Part shown: piece after piece, positions 1-12,230 of the stretch
How positions within the stretch are numbered: position 1 is the first letter of the stretch
Layout: each line of letters begins with the position of its first letter
From: Strix aluco
Lineage: Eukaryota > Chordata > Aves > Strigiformes > Strigidae
Length of the DNA: 64,000 nucleotides
Direction of reading: 5' to 3'
NCBI RefSeq assembly: GCF_031877795.1
Contig: NC_133970.1
Span: forward strand, 45,297,538-45,361,537
Notes under the pieces: generated by a model
The model's input: the letters and a program-made list of their open reading frames with translations, nothing else
Database searches by the model: none
Told to the model about the DNA's origin: nothing
Program-made: the position numbers and the translations under genes

Positions 1-2102
1 GATTATGTATTAATGTATAATTGGATTGCAGGAGTTGGTAAGACGTGACCGGGGTTAAATAGGAAAAGTCACATCCGATTACTTTTGTGAAGTTGCAAAC
101 ACAGAGATTTGAATAATTTTTTGTCTTTATTATGATTTTGTCTACAGTTAAGAATTCACAAACTGTCCTCAAACATATACAACCTTCGCCAATATATATA
201 AGTACTGTTTTAGGATTTTCATTGGGATGGACCTCAAAGTGATAAATATTTTGTTCGGTATCTAAACAAATATCTTGTGTCTCAATTGTATTGTCTTCAC
301 AAATGAATCCTTGTTGTTCCCGTACAATGCAGGATTCTAGATTGACAGTTTGTCATTTTTCGTTTACCTTTCGGGCCCATACTCTATGCTCAGAAGGATA
401 GAGTATGGTTCCGTTGTGATTCAGCCCTAATGTAATGATAGGATAAATTTGGTATATGGTGGTATTGTAAATAGTGAGTATAAAGGTAGTAGCTGTGTTT
501 GTGATGGGGTCATAGGTAAAGTTTACCAGGTTCCACTAGGATTGGAGTTTCTTTTCAAAATTAGTAGTACTGTTTCAAATTATTCTTCGAATTTCAGTAG
601 GAAGAATACCTTCTTCACCTTCTCTTATAATTGAGGTAGTTATCGACTGCATCCATATTTGAGTCTGGATGCAGCTGAGAGTTAAAGAGAGGTTATTTTG
701 GAGCACACTGAGTGCGTCTGTAATCAATTCATGATCTTTTATATTTATCTTTTCCTTTTTTGGTAATATATTCGACAACAGTTACTGGTTAGTCTTCAAA
801 GTCAATAAGGAAGATTGTAAAGGTCTTTGTATATTAGTTAAATTACTAATTGAGGTAGTCAATTTGTTTATTATTACTTCCGAATCAATATTATTTAAAA
901 CTCCCAATCCTGTTCCCAAAGTACCGGTTAAGTCTCTTTGCGTTCTTTTTGTGTGAGGAGTTTGTTTTTGCAGCCAGGTTGTCCATTCCTCGTAAGAAGT
1001 CTTTAGGAAAGGTGAACATGTTGGTTGAATATTTGAAATATTATTTTGTATTAATAATTCAACTTGTTTGAGAGACTACGCCGGGTTAAACAGCATTTGT
1101 TGTTTACCTGTATTTCTAATTGTATATGGTCCAATTTTAAAAATTCTTGGGTTAAGCACGACTGTTGGTTGTGTTGGAACAGTATGAGTAGTTTGAGTAG
1201 TCTCTTTGGGAGTGTGGGTTGTGATTGTTGTAGTTTCCTCCTGTATATTCAATGGAAATCGGAAAGATATAGTTTGATCTCCTGACTTGGTTCCTTCCAA
1301 ACAAACTATGGACACCGGTTGGGTTGCAGTAAATGCATACCAACAGGTTTCTGACTCACAACGGGTTTGAGTTATTTTAGATTTCGTTTTGTCTCTGATA
1401 ACGATTTGAGTAAAAGGGGGCTGACGGACGGTTTGAATTAAAGGGTGTCGACTTATTATCACATTTACATTGAATACTTTGTAGTCTATTTGTATCTCAT
1501 CTCCTTTTTTAGCTGTCCAGGTATGGGATGAATTCTCCCATTTATATGTTTGGAGTGTTAGGTTATTGTTTAGTATGGTAGTTGCTAACTCTGTTCCATA
1601 CAAATTTGCATTTATACTTCCTGTATGTCTATAATAAGTATCTGTCCAAGGTCATATAATTTGATTAGTTAGGGTATGTTTAAAAGGTTGGTGGGATTGG
1701 TTAGTCGTTCTAGCTCATCCTGGTAGTGTATTCATTGTAGCTAATACACCTAGCCAGATTATCCAATAGTTCCAATAGAAGGTTGACGGGATTTTATAGA
1801 TTTGCATATTTTTTCTTAGTCTCTTTTGTATCGGGGTGTCTGACACTCTCGTCTGGCCCTTCTCCCTCAGAGGTCCTTTTTTCTTCAGAGTAGGGCAGTA
1901 AAGTTTTCCCCACTTTGATATGTCTCTGTCTCCTCTGCCTACTCTGTTGCTTAGAGTAGCAGGGTGTTCCATCTTCTCGGCAGCAGCCGTATTCTTCAGG
2001 GGTATGTTTGCCTCTACTCCGGGACACACAGGTCCCCCAGTTTTTATCTTTGACCTCGGGTTCACGACAGGGGACCCAGAGGATGTGCTTTCTACAGATC
2101 AC
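1..2102 (-). pseudogene. env: env remnant of ERV-A, unusual type
   Basis: An N-terminal leader reading at 1794-2102 is followed by a hydrophobic signal-like segment (FYWNYWIIWLGVLATMN) near 1730-1800. A surface-subunit piece at 1076-1603 has several N-glycosylation sites and paired cysteines. Further left a basic furin-like site (RTQR, about 945-957) is followed by a Gly/Leu-rich fusion-peptide-like stretch and a heptad-like region to about 780. A stop falls near 778 and the frame changes again downstream. I do not see the CX6CC motif or immunosuppressive segment that the other two proviruses here carry. Assignment as env rests on position and these features. The family is not identified. Confidence 0.6.
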
Positions 2103-2426
2103 CCTTAGGATCTGAGAGTGTTATTGAGTAGGTCAATTAGAGTGAGTGTACTCTCTTTAGTAAATATTTTCTACCAAGTTTTAGAATCTCCAGTTTTAGG
2201 GTTTGATTAGTTAATCGCTATTCTCGTTAATAACACTGATTACAACTAGACCGAAGATTTATTCTATGTGCATTATGAATCCCCCAGCCTTCTTTACATA
2301 CATTACACTTTACACTTTATGCATATAAAAGGAAAACAAATATAAGTTTCAATTGGACAAAAATATCAGGGTCTCACTCATCGAGTCCTTCGTAGGTTCT
2401 TATTTCACAATGTGTAGAGAGTTCTT

Positions 2427-4854
2427 TCAGGTTTTCCGAAGGGTGACTCGTAGATCCCCAGGAGGGCTGGTCACTTTCCAGGTCGGATCCTGTATAGGTC
2501 CCTTTACTCGGTTTGCGTGTGTCCACCCCTTCTCAGCAGTCCGAACAGCAGTTTCTGTAGTGATAAGAGTAATATAGGGTCCTTCCCAACGGGGGGTCAA
2601 AGAAGATTCTTTCCATGATTTGATTAGTACTTTATCTCCTGGTTGGATTTGATGCATGGTCACATCCAATGGAGGTCTTTGTACTACCATCCCCCGAGCC
2701 TGTAGTTGTTTTCTCCTTGTTATTAGCTGTATCAGGTAGGACTTTATCTTTAATTCTTTAAGTTGGGGGTGATCCGGTGGTATTTCTAAATTATAGGGCA
2801 TCCCATATAGCATTTCAAAGGGAGAAATGCCTACATCAGTTCGGGGTTGAGTTCTGATATTTAATAAGGTTAAAGGGAGATACTTTATCCATGACATTTT
2901 AGTTTCTAACATTAGTTTGGTAAGTTGTTTTTTTATTTCTCCGTTCATACGTTCAACTTTCCCTGAGTTCTGCGGGTGTCACGGAGTATGGTATTGCCAC
3001 TGTGTACTCAGGGCAGCCAAAGTCTCTTTGGCTACTCTGGATACAAAGTGTGGACTCCTATCTGAGTCTATTGCTTCTATTGTTCCATACCGAGGTATGA
3101 TTTCTTCAAGTAATATCCTTGTTACTGTGTGAGCTGTGGTTCGGGCTGTGGGAAAGGCTTCTACGAATTGAGTTAAATGATCTATAATTATTAATAGGTA
3201 TTTATACCTCCCCATTTTTGGTAATTCAGTAAAGTCTATTTGTATTCTTGTAAAAGGTCTATGAGTCAATTCTCGCCCCCCATATACTTGTTTTCTTATT
3301 TGATGTTTATTTACTTTTTGACAAACGAGACATTTTCCTATCACTCGTTTGGTTATATCATATATCTCAATGCACATGTATTTAGTTGCAAATTGATTCA
3401 TTAATGTCTGAGTTCCCCAATGAGTGTTTTTATGGAATTGCTGTATTATCTTGGTAGTTATGGGTTTTGGGAGAACTTTTCGGCCATTCGGGAGTTCCCA
3501 TTTTCCATTAGCTTTCTGTTTAATCTCCATTTGATTTAATTTTGTTTGTTCTTGAACAGTAAAACTTAAAAGTTCATAGGATTTTCCATGGAAAAAGTAT
3601 CACTTAAACCCTGGTCTTTCACATACACATTCTATACCGTCTACTCCGTATTCTTTCCAGCAACCATAACAGGGGAGGTAATTATCTCCACAATTAACAC
3701 ACTGCTTTCTGTCCTCTATCGGATCATCCAAGTCCAGTGCTGATAGTGCTGCTCTCTTTGCCTCTTGATCAGTAAGGTTATTCCCTCGTACTAAAGGATT
3801 TAGCCCCCTCTGGTGTCTTTTTACGTGCACTACCGTAATTTCGTTGGGTCCTCGTATAGCTTGTAAAATTTGTGATATTAATTCCTGATGTATTAGGCTT
3901 TTCCCCCGAGAATTGATTAAACCTCTTTCTTCCCATATTTTCCCAAAGGTATGTACTATTCCGAAGGCATATCTAGAATCAGTGTATATAGTTCCCACTT
4001 TTCCATTTAGTAATTGTAAAGTCTTTAATACTGCATATAATTCACATGCCTGTGCTGATCAGCTGGGACTCAAGGGTCCTGATTCTATTACCTTAAAAGT
4101 TTTTCCATCAATTATGGTATACCCTGATTTTCTTTTCTCTTCTACCACTCGAGAGGATTCATCTACAAATAATTTTTCTCCTTTCCCTAATTCCTCCTCT
4201 TTCAAATCTGGTCTTATCTTAGTCTGTTCCTCGATGTTACGGAGGCAATCATGAAAAAGATCTTGACTAGGTTCTCCATACAAAAATTGGGCTGGATTTT
4301 GTAACGATGTTGTTTCAAGGGTCAGGTGGGGGGACGTAATGAGGATTGCCTCATATTTTATTAGTCTAGTATCGGTTATCCATTTTTCTGCTTTTTGCTG
4401 TAACACACCTCTAATATTATGGGGTGATAGTACCCTTAATTCACTACCAAAAGTTATTTTATGCGCTTCCTCAACTAACAAAGCAGCTGCCACCACAACT
4501 TGTAGGCACGTAGGCCATCCCCGACTTACGGGGTCCAGTAATTTTGAGATATATGCTACTGGTTTCTTTTTTCCTGCCCATTCCTGGGCTAATACTCCAA
4601 ATGCAGTTCCTTCCTCTGTGTTGACAAATAAGAAAAATGGTCTTTTCAGGTCGGGCAAGCTCAGAACAGGAGCATTTACTAATTCAGTTTTTAGTTCTTT
4701 TAACCGTTGATCATCTTCCTGAGTCCATTTTAATAATCCATTTTTAGTTATTTTGGTGTATAAAAACTTTACTTTTCCACTATATCCTTCGATCCACTGT
4801 TTACAATATCCAAATAGCCCTAATAGCTGCCGGACCTTGCTGATGCTGTTGATC
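2427..4854 (-). pseudogene. pol: pol remnant of ERV-A (late RT, RNase H, integrase)
   Basis: The segment at 4059-4850 matches the gammaretroviral RT thumb and connection, with LLGLFGYCKQWIEGY-like and PVAYISKLLDPVSRGWP sequence. RNase H acidic residues are visible: VDES (about 4160), ACELYAV (about 4045), YTDSRYA (about 3980) and LTDQEAK (about 3765). Integrase follows at 2979-3530 with a His-His/Cys-Cys zinc site (KNTHWGTQ, CLVC) and catalytic segments IDFTELP and SDRSPHF. Its C-terminal domain with WEGPYITLITT lies at 2427-2948. The RT fingers and palm with the YxDD motif are absent, lost with the deletion at 4854. Stops occur near 4059 and 3600, and a frame change near 2979. It cannot encode a working polymerase. 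Confidence 0.85.
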
Positions 4855-5679
4855 TCAAATTCTCATTCCTGCTCTCCTGATCATATCCCTTTCTTCAACA
4901 GTGAATAGTATAGCCATTATGGTTTGTATTTCATCCCAGGTATAGATGTTTGGTCCTAAAAACTGATCCACCCGCTCCGCCACACCTAAGGGATCCTCCA
5001 ATAGATTCCCCATCTCTTTTTTAAATTTTCTGACGTTCCCTGAATTAAGAGGGACAGTCACATATCCCATGCTAGGTTGGGGTCCCCCCATCGCAACCTC
5101 CCTTAGGGGGTACAAGTCACTATCACCCCACCCCATTCTAGTTTGACTACGGGTTATTCGTCTCGGTTCTTTCGGGGATTCAGGTGGGGAGTCTGAATTC
5201 TCTGGGTCCTCCGGCGCAGTCGGAGGAGGTGAAGGCGCCGGAGGTGGGGGTGGAGGTATGTAAGGAGGAGGAGAGGTGGGAGGTTCGTCTTCATCACGTA
5301 CCTTCTTTTTCTTAACTTTTTTTTTTAGAGGATATAGTTTTATTCGGGTATCTGATGTTATCCATACCTGTGTATATTCACTCTCCTCTAAATTAAAGGG
5401 TTCCCTTGAGTTGACATAAATGTTTAGGGCTTGGTAGACCCATTCTTCAAAGGACCCAAAAACAGGTCAATAGAGATGATCGCCTCTGATTTGTTTCCCT
5501 CCCTAAACTTCCATACAATAATAAATCATTTTTGCTTTGTCCTTACTCCGCCTAGAGGGGTAATCTTCCCAATGGTTTAACATCAAGCCTAAAGGGCTAT
5601 CTGGTGGTATTTGGGGGTACCTCACCTCGGGTCCCAAATCACCCATGGGATCAGAAGGCTTGCTTTTCTTCTGTCCCAT
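4855..5679 (-). pseudogene. gag: gag remnant of ERV-A (matrix, proline-rich region, N-terminal capsid)
   Basis: The likely start is the ATG at 5677-5679, giving MGQKKSK with a Gly at position 2 suited to myristoylation. The matrix reading frame stops near 5503 with two close stop codons. A basic and then proline-rich stretch (about 5190-5330) precedes a capsid piece at 4855-5136 with the gammaretroviral-type sequence YPLREVAMGG, FKKEMGNLLEDPLGVAERV and FTVEERDMIRRAG. The capsid breaks off at about 4855, so the rest of capsid, nucleocapsid and protease are missing. The gene would have supplied the virion core proteins. Confidence 0.8.
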
Positions 5680-6044
5680 CTTCCGGAGCGCCTTCACACA
5701 CTCACACAATTCGCTTCCCCCTTTTCGTGACCCAGTCCCTCGCGGGATATGGGAACTGCACTACCGAGGGGTCCGCACTCGCTTCGCCCTGCTGGGCGTC
5801 TCACACACCACGCTCCGGGAAACCCAACCCCAACCGAACGGTAACCGGCCTATATTCACGCAACCCTGCGTCTTCGTCCGGGGCTTCGTGCACAAAGATT
5901 ACGGGGTTACCGGTATTTTTTTTTTGCTTGTTGCCGAGTTTTGGAGTTCGTCGGTAGAGGGCGTGATGTGATAGCACTCAGCCGGGGCCGCTGAACTCAG
6001 CGGGGCGCGCCTCCCCGTATGGGGCTTCCCACTAGATTGCCTCT
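5680..6044 (-). other. Leader between primer site and gag of ERV-A
   Basis: GC-rich 5' leader without an open frame of note, between the primer binding site and the gag start. It would be expected to hold the splice donor and packaging signal, but I cannot point to either with confidence. Confidence 0.5.
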
Positions 6045-6062
6045 ATCCGAGTCACGGCACCA
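6045..6062 (-). promoter_or_regulatory. Primer binding site, tRNA-His type (ERV-A)
   Basis: The minus strand reads TGGTGCCGTGACTCGGAT directly beside the LTR. This 18-mer is the primer site associated with tRNA-His in HERV-H-type elements. It fixes the orientation of the provirus and the inner end of its LTR. Confidence 0.8.
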
Positions 6063-6066
6063 ATTT

Positions 6067-6403
6067 TGTTATAGACTATCTTGCCAAAATGATGCAAGTT
6101 AGGACAAATTAAATTTCAATTATTTATTTTAGCAAGCGGCAATAAGCAAAACAGCGCTGGGCGGCCGGGGAGTCCCTGCTCCACCAACGGCGCGCACCCA
6201 CTTCCCGAGGGTCCGTCTTTTTTATATCCTCCGCCTTCCGGTATCGGGTCTCTCTGAGAGGTGTACCCTGCGTCTGCGCACTTTGCAGCTAGGGGGTCGC
6301 TCCATCCGGGTCTTCCTCACGTCACCAGCTTCTCGTATTTCCTACTTTCCTGAGAGTGGCTCACAAAGTCTTTGTTTATATTTTACAGAATATAGACACT
6401 ACC

Positions 6404-6441
<38 letters not shown>

Positions 6442-6564
6442 CCCTTTGTCTTTCTCCCCTTTGTCCTTCTTCCCTTTCTCCCTCTTTTCAGTCTTTTGCC
6501 TAGTAGGAGTCCTTGCTTCAGCATTTCAACTTAGATAAGCACTTACAGTCAGTTAGTCGTTACA
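6067..6564 (-). repeat. 5' LTR of ERV-A
   Basis: On the minus strand the LTR starts TGTAACGAC and ends GTCTATAACA, giving imperfect inverted ends and the TG...CA rule. A TATA box (TATAAAA, minus) lies near 6217-6226 and an AATAAA signal near 6122-6130. The inner end is followed within a few bases by the primer binding site. A 35-base T run (6407-6441) sits inside U3. The outer boundary is less certain than the inner one because the partner LTR is outside the window. Confidence 0.75.
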
Positions 6565-9354
6565 CAGTGTAATAGTTAAGATTAAGCTTAGGCCAACATA
6601 GTTTATGGAATAACATGTCACGAGCTCCCAGTATCTTCAATGGAATTTGATGAACAAACAGTTTACTGTCTATCACAGTTACCACTTCTGTATGACTTCT
6701 CTTTTAGTGCTAAGATTTATTGTGTTAAAAAAAAAAAAGTGGCTAGACAACACATCTATTGCATTGCTAAGAATCTGGGATTTGTGAGGCCTGATGGCTT
6801 AAAAAAGGGTGGTTGTATGCAGTATATTGCGATTCGTCTTCTATTTGTTAGAGCAAGCTTTACTAAACATTAACCTGCTGAATACTTCAAATGAAACAAC
6901 TGAATCCACTTTCAATAAGTTAAGGATTCTTTTGTTTATGAAAAGTGAGTCCCAGTTATTTCAATTACTTCTAGGTGAATTTTTTATACATATGTTTATC
7001 ACTTTTATTCCCTGCGAGGTTGGAAAACAATGTTTGTGAGAAGGTAATTTCACTCATATGGCTTTTACTTTTCATGGCTAAGCTGGAACTGATTTCAATT
7101 AGTATACTTTTAAGATATTTGTATGTTGAATGCATAAATATTGCAACAGGATTATTAGATTAGGTCAATCTTGGCTTGTGCTGAGAACAATCAGATTCCT
7201 GATCTAATTTCAGTGAGTCAGTTTTAACTACTGAACTTAAGAGTACACTTAAAAATATGAAATTGAGCAGATACCTCTGTAAATCTGGGGTACCTGAGAT
7301 ACAACCTGATGGACAGATTGTTATGTACAGAATGTGGGCAGTCAGGGTGCAATTAGCAATTCTGATAACCAGTACAGTCTTGAAAACTGGACATAGTTCT
7401 AATTGTGATCGCAGCAGTACTCTGAACTAAAGGGCACAGTTTATTTCTGTAACAGCTTCTTTGGCATCAGTCATCTTGCAGTAAGTAAGGAGTAGCTAAA
7501 TCAAAATACTTACTTTAAATAATAGTTTTTATTGCTGTACTGATTGTCCCATTGGAACAGTAGTTTAATAGTCTATACCTTCTGTTACATTAATGCAAGG
7601 GAGCATATCTGACAGCTGCATTGACTGAAGCATTTTATCTTGGGAAAATCAGCATTTTTTAGGCTTGGATGATTTTTTTCTCTGTGTGTGTCTGTTAACT
7701 GTCTGTCTTATTACCATCGAACTCTTAAAAGAATTTTTAAGATCTTATCTCACCAGAAAGTGAGATTAAAACATCGACTTATACAAGTTTGTACCAAATG
7801 CTATTACATGTGTACAGTGAAAGCAAGCAGTATTATTTTTGAGCTTTATTTAGTCTAGGAATAGAGTTTAAAGAACATTAATTTGTGACTTCAGCCTTGG
7901 ACTTAAATGGTAAATGGTTTTGTATTTGAATCCAACATTTGTTCAAACATTTTTCTTGTACTGCTTATTAACTTTTAACAGGATTTGCTTTGCTTCTCCC
8001 ACATTCTCTTTTGGTCTCTTTTCATTTCATGCAGAATTTTTATTTGCTGTTCTCTTGTTTCATAGCCCTTTACACAAAAATGTATACATGTCTTAATTCA
8101 AAAGTGCTTTTAACTTATTTTAAATGATGTCTGACCTTGGTTTGTTGGTTTTTTTAATACCATTTCATTTGTAGATGTCAGTCATCAAATCGATCATTTA
8201 CAATGTCATCAACACTACTAAGTTAAACACAGCAATAAATAAGCCTAAATTTCAGCTTCTCTGCCCTGTGACCATTTTAAAATTTTATTTCCAAGAGGAT
8301 ACACTTCTAAATTTATTTTCATAAATGCGGTGTTAGATGTGTTCTAAACTAGTGATATCCTGTTTATAAATCTTATGAAAGATGTGTTGCTATTCTAGAG
8401 TACTGTACTTGTCTTGTTATAGTGTGTTTTTAGTTTTTTCCTTTTTTTTGTATTGTCTTGCCTGCTTCTGAAATGTTTTGAAGTGGTAATTAAACTTATA
8501 TTTTGTGATGTTTTTTTTCTTGGTTTTTAGTATTTGAATCCTTTCTGCTATCCAGGAGGCATGTTTTAAAGTGGTTCAGTTCACTAAAACTAGCATCATT
8601 TCACAATATGTCTGCTACCAAGGAGCTTTAAAAGCTCAAAGATTATTAATTGAAAAATCTTTTGCCTATTAAAATAATTTCCTGTACTTAATTAGCTTTA
8701 TAAAAAGCTGTAGAATAGGCTGTTCTGAATGTTACAATATGCATTCTGCTGTTTACATCATCTTGCCTAGTTGGTATAAACTTAGCAGTTATTACTGTAG
8801 TTTGTTATAGACAAGGCAACTAGAAATTCTGTAACATACTCCCTATAGTGTGGTACATCATTAAAATGTCTTAAGTGCAACAATTGTTTTTCAGCCAACA
8901 AGTCATGTATTTTATAACACAAAATGTAGTAATGTTCTTAAGACAGCTGTACTTTACGGGGGGGGGGGGGCACTGTGTAATAGAAAATTAAAGTATTCTG
9001 TTCATGTTATTTGTTAACATGCAGTAAAGGGTAAAGCAACAAGGACCTAAACGGAGTCTTATCTGTTTTGACAAAATGCCATCTCTCCAAGCAAATGACT
9101 TACTGGCTTGGCTACTGACCCTCTCTTATTTTCAAATCACTTATCACTACACAAATAAGTAAAAATCGTATTATGTTACTATGTCTAGACTAGGGCAATG
9201 TGTTGAACTAGCAAAATAGCCTGTAAAAGGAGAAAACTTTAGTATAGTTAAAGTACTGCCTCTATCAGATAGTGTAAGTGAAGTTACAAAGCTGGTACAA
9301 AAGCAGTTAGCTTGACTTCCTGGCCAGAGTTCCAGATCTGGAAATACTGTTACA
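6565..9354. other. Gene-free AT-rich unique sequence
   Basis: No open frame with recognisable protein similarity, no RNA gene and no clear repeat. A 12-base G run lies at about 8958-8970. The short open frames are what AT-rich noncoding DNA gives by chance. Confidence 0.6.
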
Positions 9355-9768
9355 GTCATGAAGATGATTAAGGGATTGGAGCATCTGTCATGCAAGAGGC
9401 TGAGAGAGTTGCAGTTGTTCAACCAGAAGAAGAGGAGGCTCAGGGAGGATCTTACCCTTGTGAGAGGGTATAAAGAAGATGGAGCAAGCCTCTTCTCAGT
9501 GGTGCCCAGTGATAGGACACAAGAGGCAGTGGGCACGAACTGGAATATTCTATTTAAACATAAAACATTTTAAACTGTAAGAGTGGTCAAACACTGGATC
9601 AGGTTGCCCAGAGAGGTGGTGGAGTCTCCATCCTTGGAGATATTCAAAACCTGACTGGACATGGCCCTCAGGCACCTACTGTAGTTGACTCTGATTTAAG
9701 TAGGGGTCTTGGACTAGACAATCTCAAGAGGTACCTTCCAACCTTAACTACTCTGTGATTCTATAATC
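9355..9768 (+). mobile_element. CR1 LINE 3' fragment
   Basis: The plus strand encodes a decayed CR1 ORF2 C-terminus (GLEHLSCKRLRELQLFNQKKRRLRE) and then a typical CR1 3' region ending in CTCTGTGATTCTATAA. It is quite diverged from the other CR1s here and has a small inserted or altered stretch around 9470-9580. Confidence 0.85.
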
Positions 9769-9861
9769 ACCTGCCTATATAACCTGCTTGTCCCTGTGGC
9801 TTACTGCATGCGTGACCACCTCTAGTCTTAAACTTTAATCTATGTTAATGCAAAACAATCT

Positions 9862-10487
9862 AGAATCATAGAATCATCTCGATTGGAAAAGACCTTGAAG
9901 ATCATCTAGTCCAACCATTAACCTAATACTGACCATTCTCAACTCCACCAGATCCCTCAGCGTTATGTCAACCTGACTCTTAAACACCTCCAGGGATGGG
10001 GACTCCCCCCCTGCCCTGGGCAGCCCATTCCAACGCCCAACAACCCCTTCTGCAAAGAAATACTTCCTAATAGCCAGTCTAACCCTGCCCTGGCGCAACT
10101 TGAGGCCATTCCCTCTTGTCCTATCACTTGTTACTTGGGTCAAGAGACTCATCCCCAGCTCTCTGCACCTTCCTTTCAGGGAGTTGTAGAGGGCCATGAG
10201 GTCTCTCCTCAGCGTCCTCTTCTCCAGACTAAACCCCCCCAGTTCCCTCAGCCGCTCCTCATAAGACCTGTGCTCCAGACCCTGCACCAGCTCCGTTGCC
10301 CTTCTCTGGACACGCTCGAGTCATTCAATGGCCTTTTTGTAGTGAGGGGCCCAAAACTGAACCCACTCATCGAGGTGCGGCCTCACCAGTGCCGAGTACA
10401 GGGGTAAGATCCCTTCCCTGTCCCTGCTGGCCACGCTATTGCTGATACAAGCCAGGATGCCATTGGCCTTGGCCACCTGGGCACACT
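9862..10487 (-). mobile_element. CR1 LINE 3' fragment
   Basis: Begins on the plus strand with AGAATCATAGAATCATCTCG, the complement of the CR1 3' tail. The minus strand (9874-10287) encodes the ORF2 C-terminus with [20 protein letters not shown]. It is 5'-truncated near 10487 inside the reverse-transcriptase C-terminal region, a usual state for CR1. Confidence 0.93.
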
Positions 10488-11964
10488 AAAACCTATTCAC
10501 ATTCTGGCTTCTGAAATATCTTAAAGTTTTGTTTGAAAGTTTCCCTTTTACAATGTTGAGGGATAAGAGTGCCTTCATAAACTTGATTTGACTTGGAATT
10601 TGTGTTAAAAGCTCCTTGGCTTGAAGCAAAGTACTGTTTAAGAGTAGGAATATAAAAGGGTGAGTGTGTGTATTTGTAGTGGTAGATTGTGCTAAGTTTG
10701 TTTACCGCCAAATTCTCAACTGGAAGATTACTGATGCAGTTATTATACAGCAGCGCTGAAAGCTTCCAGTTTAGAAGCAGCTTTTGTTTCTTGTATTTTG
10801 AGGATGCAAGCTAAATATACATTGATCAGTTGATGCTTGTGACTAGTTTTTCTTGAATGTTTCTTAAAGCAACCAAGATAGCTACAACTACTTGTAGCTA
10901 TCAGAGTTGTCATGCCCTTCTCAAATTTCACATCATAAAACCGCTACAACTTCATAAACTTAAGCTTCTGAAACTTCTCTTGCCTGGAACTGCAGTGTGA
11001 CACCCCCCAGCCCTTATTCTTTCCATTAATGCAGTCATGGAGGCAAAGGGTAGAAAGGAGGTAATGGGAAAAAAGAAATAGTTGCCCTTCTAGTTACCTT
11101 CCCCACTGTGCCCCCATGCTGCTGATATGATCTCAAGCCTGCGCTTCTGTAGGGGCAAGTACCAAATTGAGTGTTTAATTTCTGATGTAAGTCTGCATTA
11201 AGATTATAGTTGCATTCTTCCAACTCTCCTGCTTTCCCAGAAGCAGAATGCAAGTTAATATATTCCTCTGTAGCTTTATCTATTACGGCGGGCCATTATG
11301 GGGGATAATGGCTGTATTTCCCATCACTAGGAATGTGAGCTGAATAGGTATTTATACAATATATCTACTGTAAAAACATCGAGAAGGTTTAGATCAAATC
11401 CATACCACATTAGCAAAACATGAAAATTGAATCACTTTATTTGGACAGTGTTCAGCTGAGCAAACAATAAATATAAAAATCTGAGCAGTCATTCCTGGCA
11501 CGTTTAAGTTTCTCACCAGCTTGTGGGGTCAGGTCAATACTCTTAAACGGTTGAAGGTTCCAGAGATCTTGCAAACTTGTTGAAACTGCACTAATTTTGC
11601 AAGAGCCCATGTCTAATGCTTAGTATCAATCACAAGTTAGACAAGTTAGACTTCATTAATACAGCCATAATTTTCTGGACTGTTTGTTACTTGTGCATAT
11701 TTCCCTAAAGAGAATAGGGAATTAAATGTCTACAAAAGCTTGAAATAGTTTATATAATAAATCAGAATTTTTTATGTTTGCAAGTTCAATCCACAAGTTG
11801 CTTTAGAAGTGTATGAAATTCCTGTTCCAAAACTGAAATGCATTTTGAAATCTAAATGTACTTACTGCTGAGCTGCAAACTTAGGTTCTCAAAATATTTT
11901 ATTCAGGCTGTTTTTATAAATGTATCATTTAGAGTTGTGGGTACATTAAAAAAAATAATCACCG
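10488..11964. other. Gene-free unique sequence
   Basis: No coding, RNA or repeat signal that I can support. Confidence 0.5.
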
Positions 11965-12230
11965 AATTGTTGAATAATTTGGGTTGGAAGAAACTTTTAA
12001 AGGTCATCTAGTCCAACCCCCCTGCAATGAGCAGGGACATCTTCAACTAGATCAGGTTGCTCAAAGCCCCATCCAACCTGACCTTGAATGTTTCCAGGGA
12101 TGGAGCATCTACTACCTCTCTGGGCAACCTGTTCCAATGTTTCACCACCCTCATCATAAAAACTTTCTTCCTTATAGCCATAGGTTCTGCTATAGTTCAA
12201 GTCAACCTCACTGTTAAAGTCCATCTCATC
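11965..12230 (-). mobile_element. CR1 LINE 3' fragment, old
   Basis: The sequence GGGTTGGAAGAAACTTTTAAAGG to CATAAAAACTTTCTTCCTTATAG is a standard CR1 3' region in the minus orientation. It is shorter and more diverged than the copies at 9862 and 38758. Confidence 0.85.

Larger units (their letters stand above)
1..6564 (-). mobile_element. Gammaretrovirus-like endogenous provirus (ERV-A), truncated by the window edge
   Basis: Reading on the minus strand from right to left there is an LTR, a primer binding site, a gag fragment, pol (RT connection, RNase H, integrase) and env, so this is one provirus. The second LTR should lie to the left of position 1. The capsid and pol segments resemble gammaretroviruses, and env begins beyond the end of integrase. 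Every gene is broken by stops or frame changes, and a large internal deletion joins capsid directly to the late part of RT near 4854. Nothing here looks capable of making a working virus. Confidence 0.9.

Noticed and set aside
5604-5971. Plus-strand frames of 117 and 108 codons beside ERV-A gag
   Set aside because: They are antisense to gag and the retroviral leader, and the composition is that of a shadow frame.
8958-8970. G-quadruplex candidate
   Set aside because: A single G run without three further nearby runs. It could be a homopolymer only.
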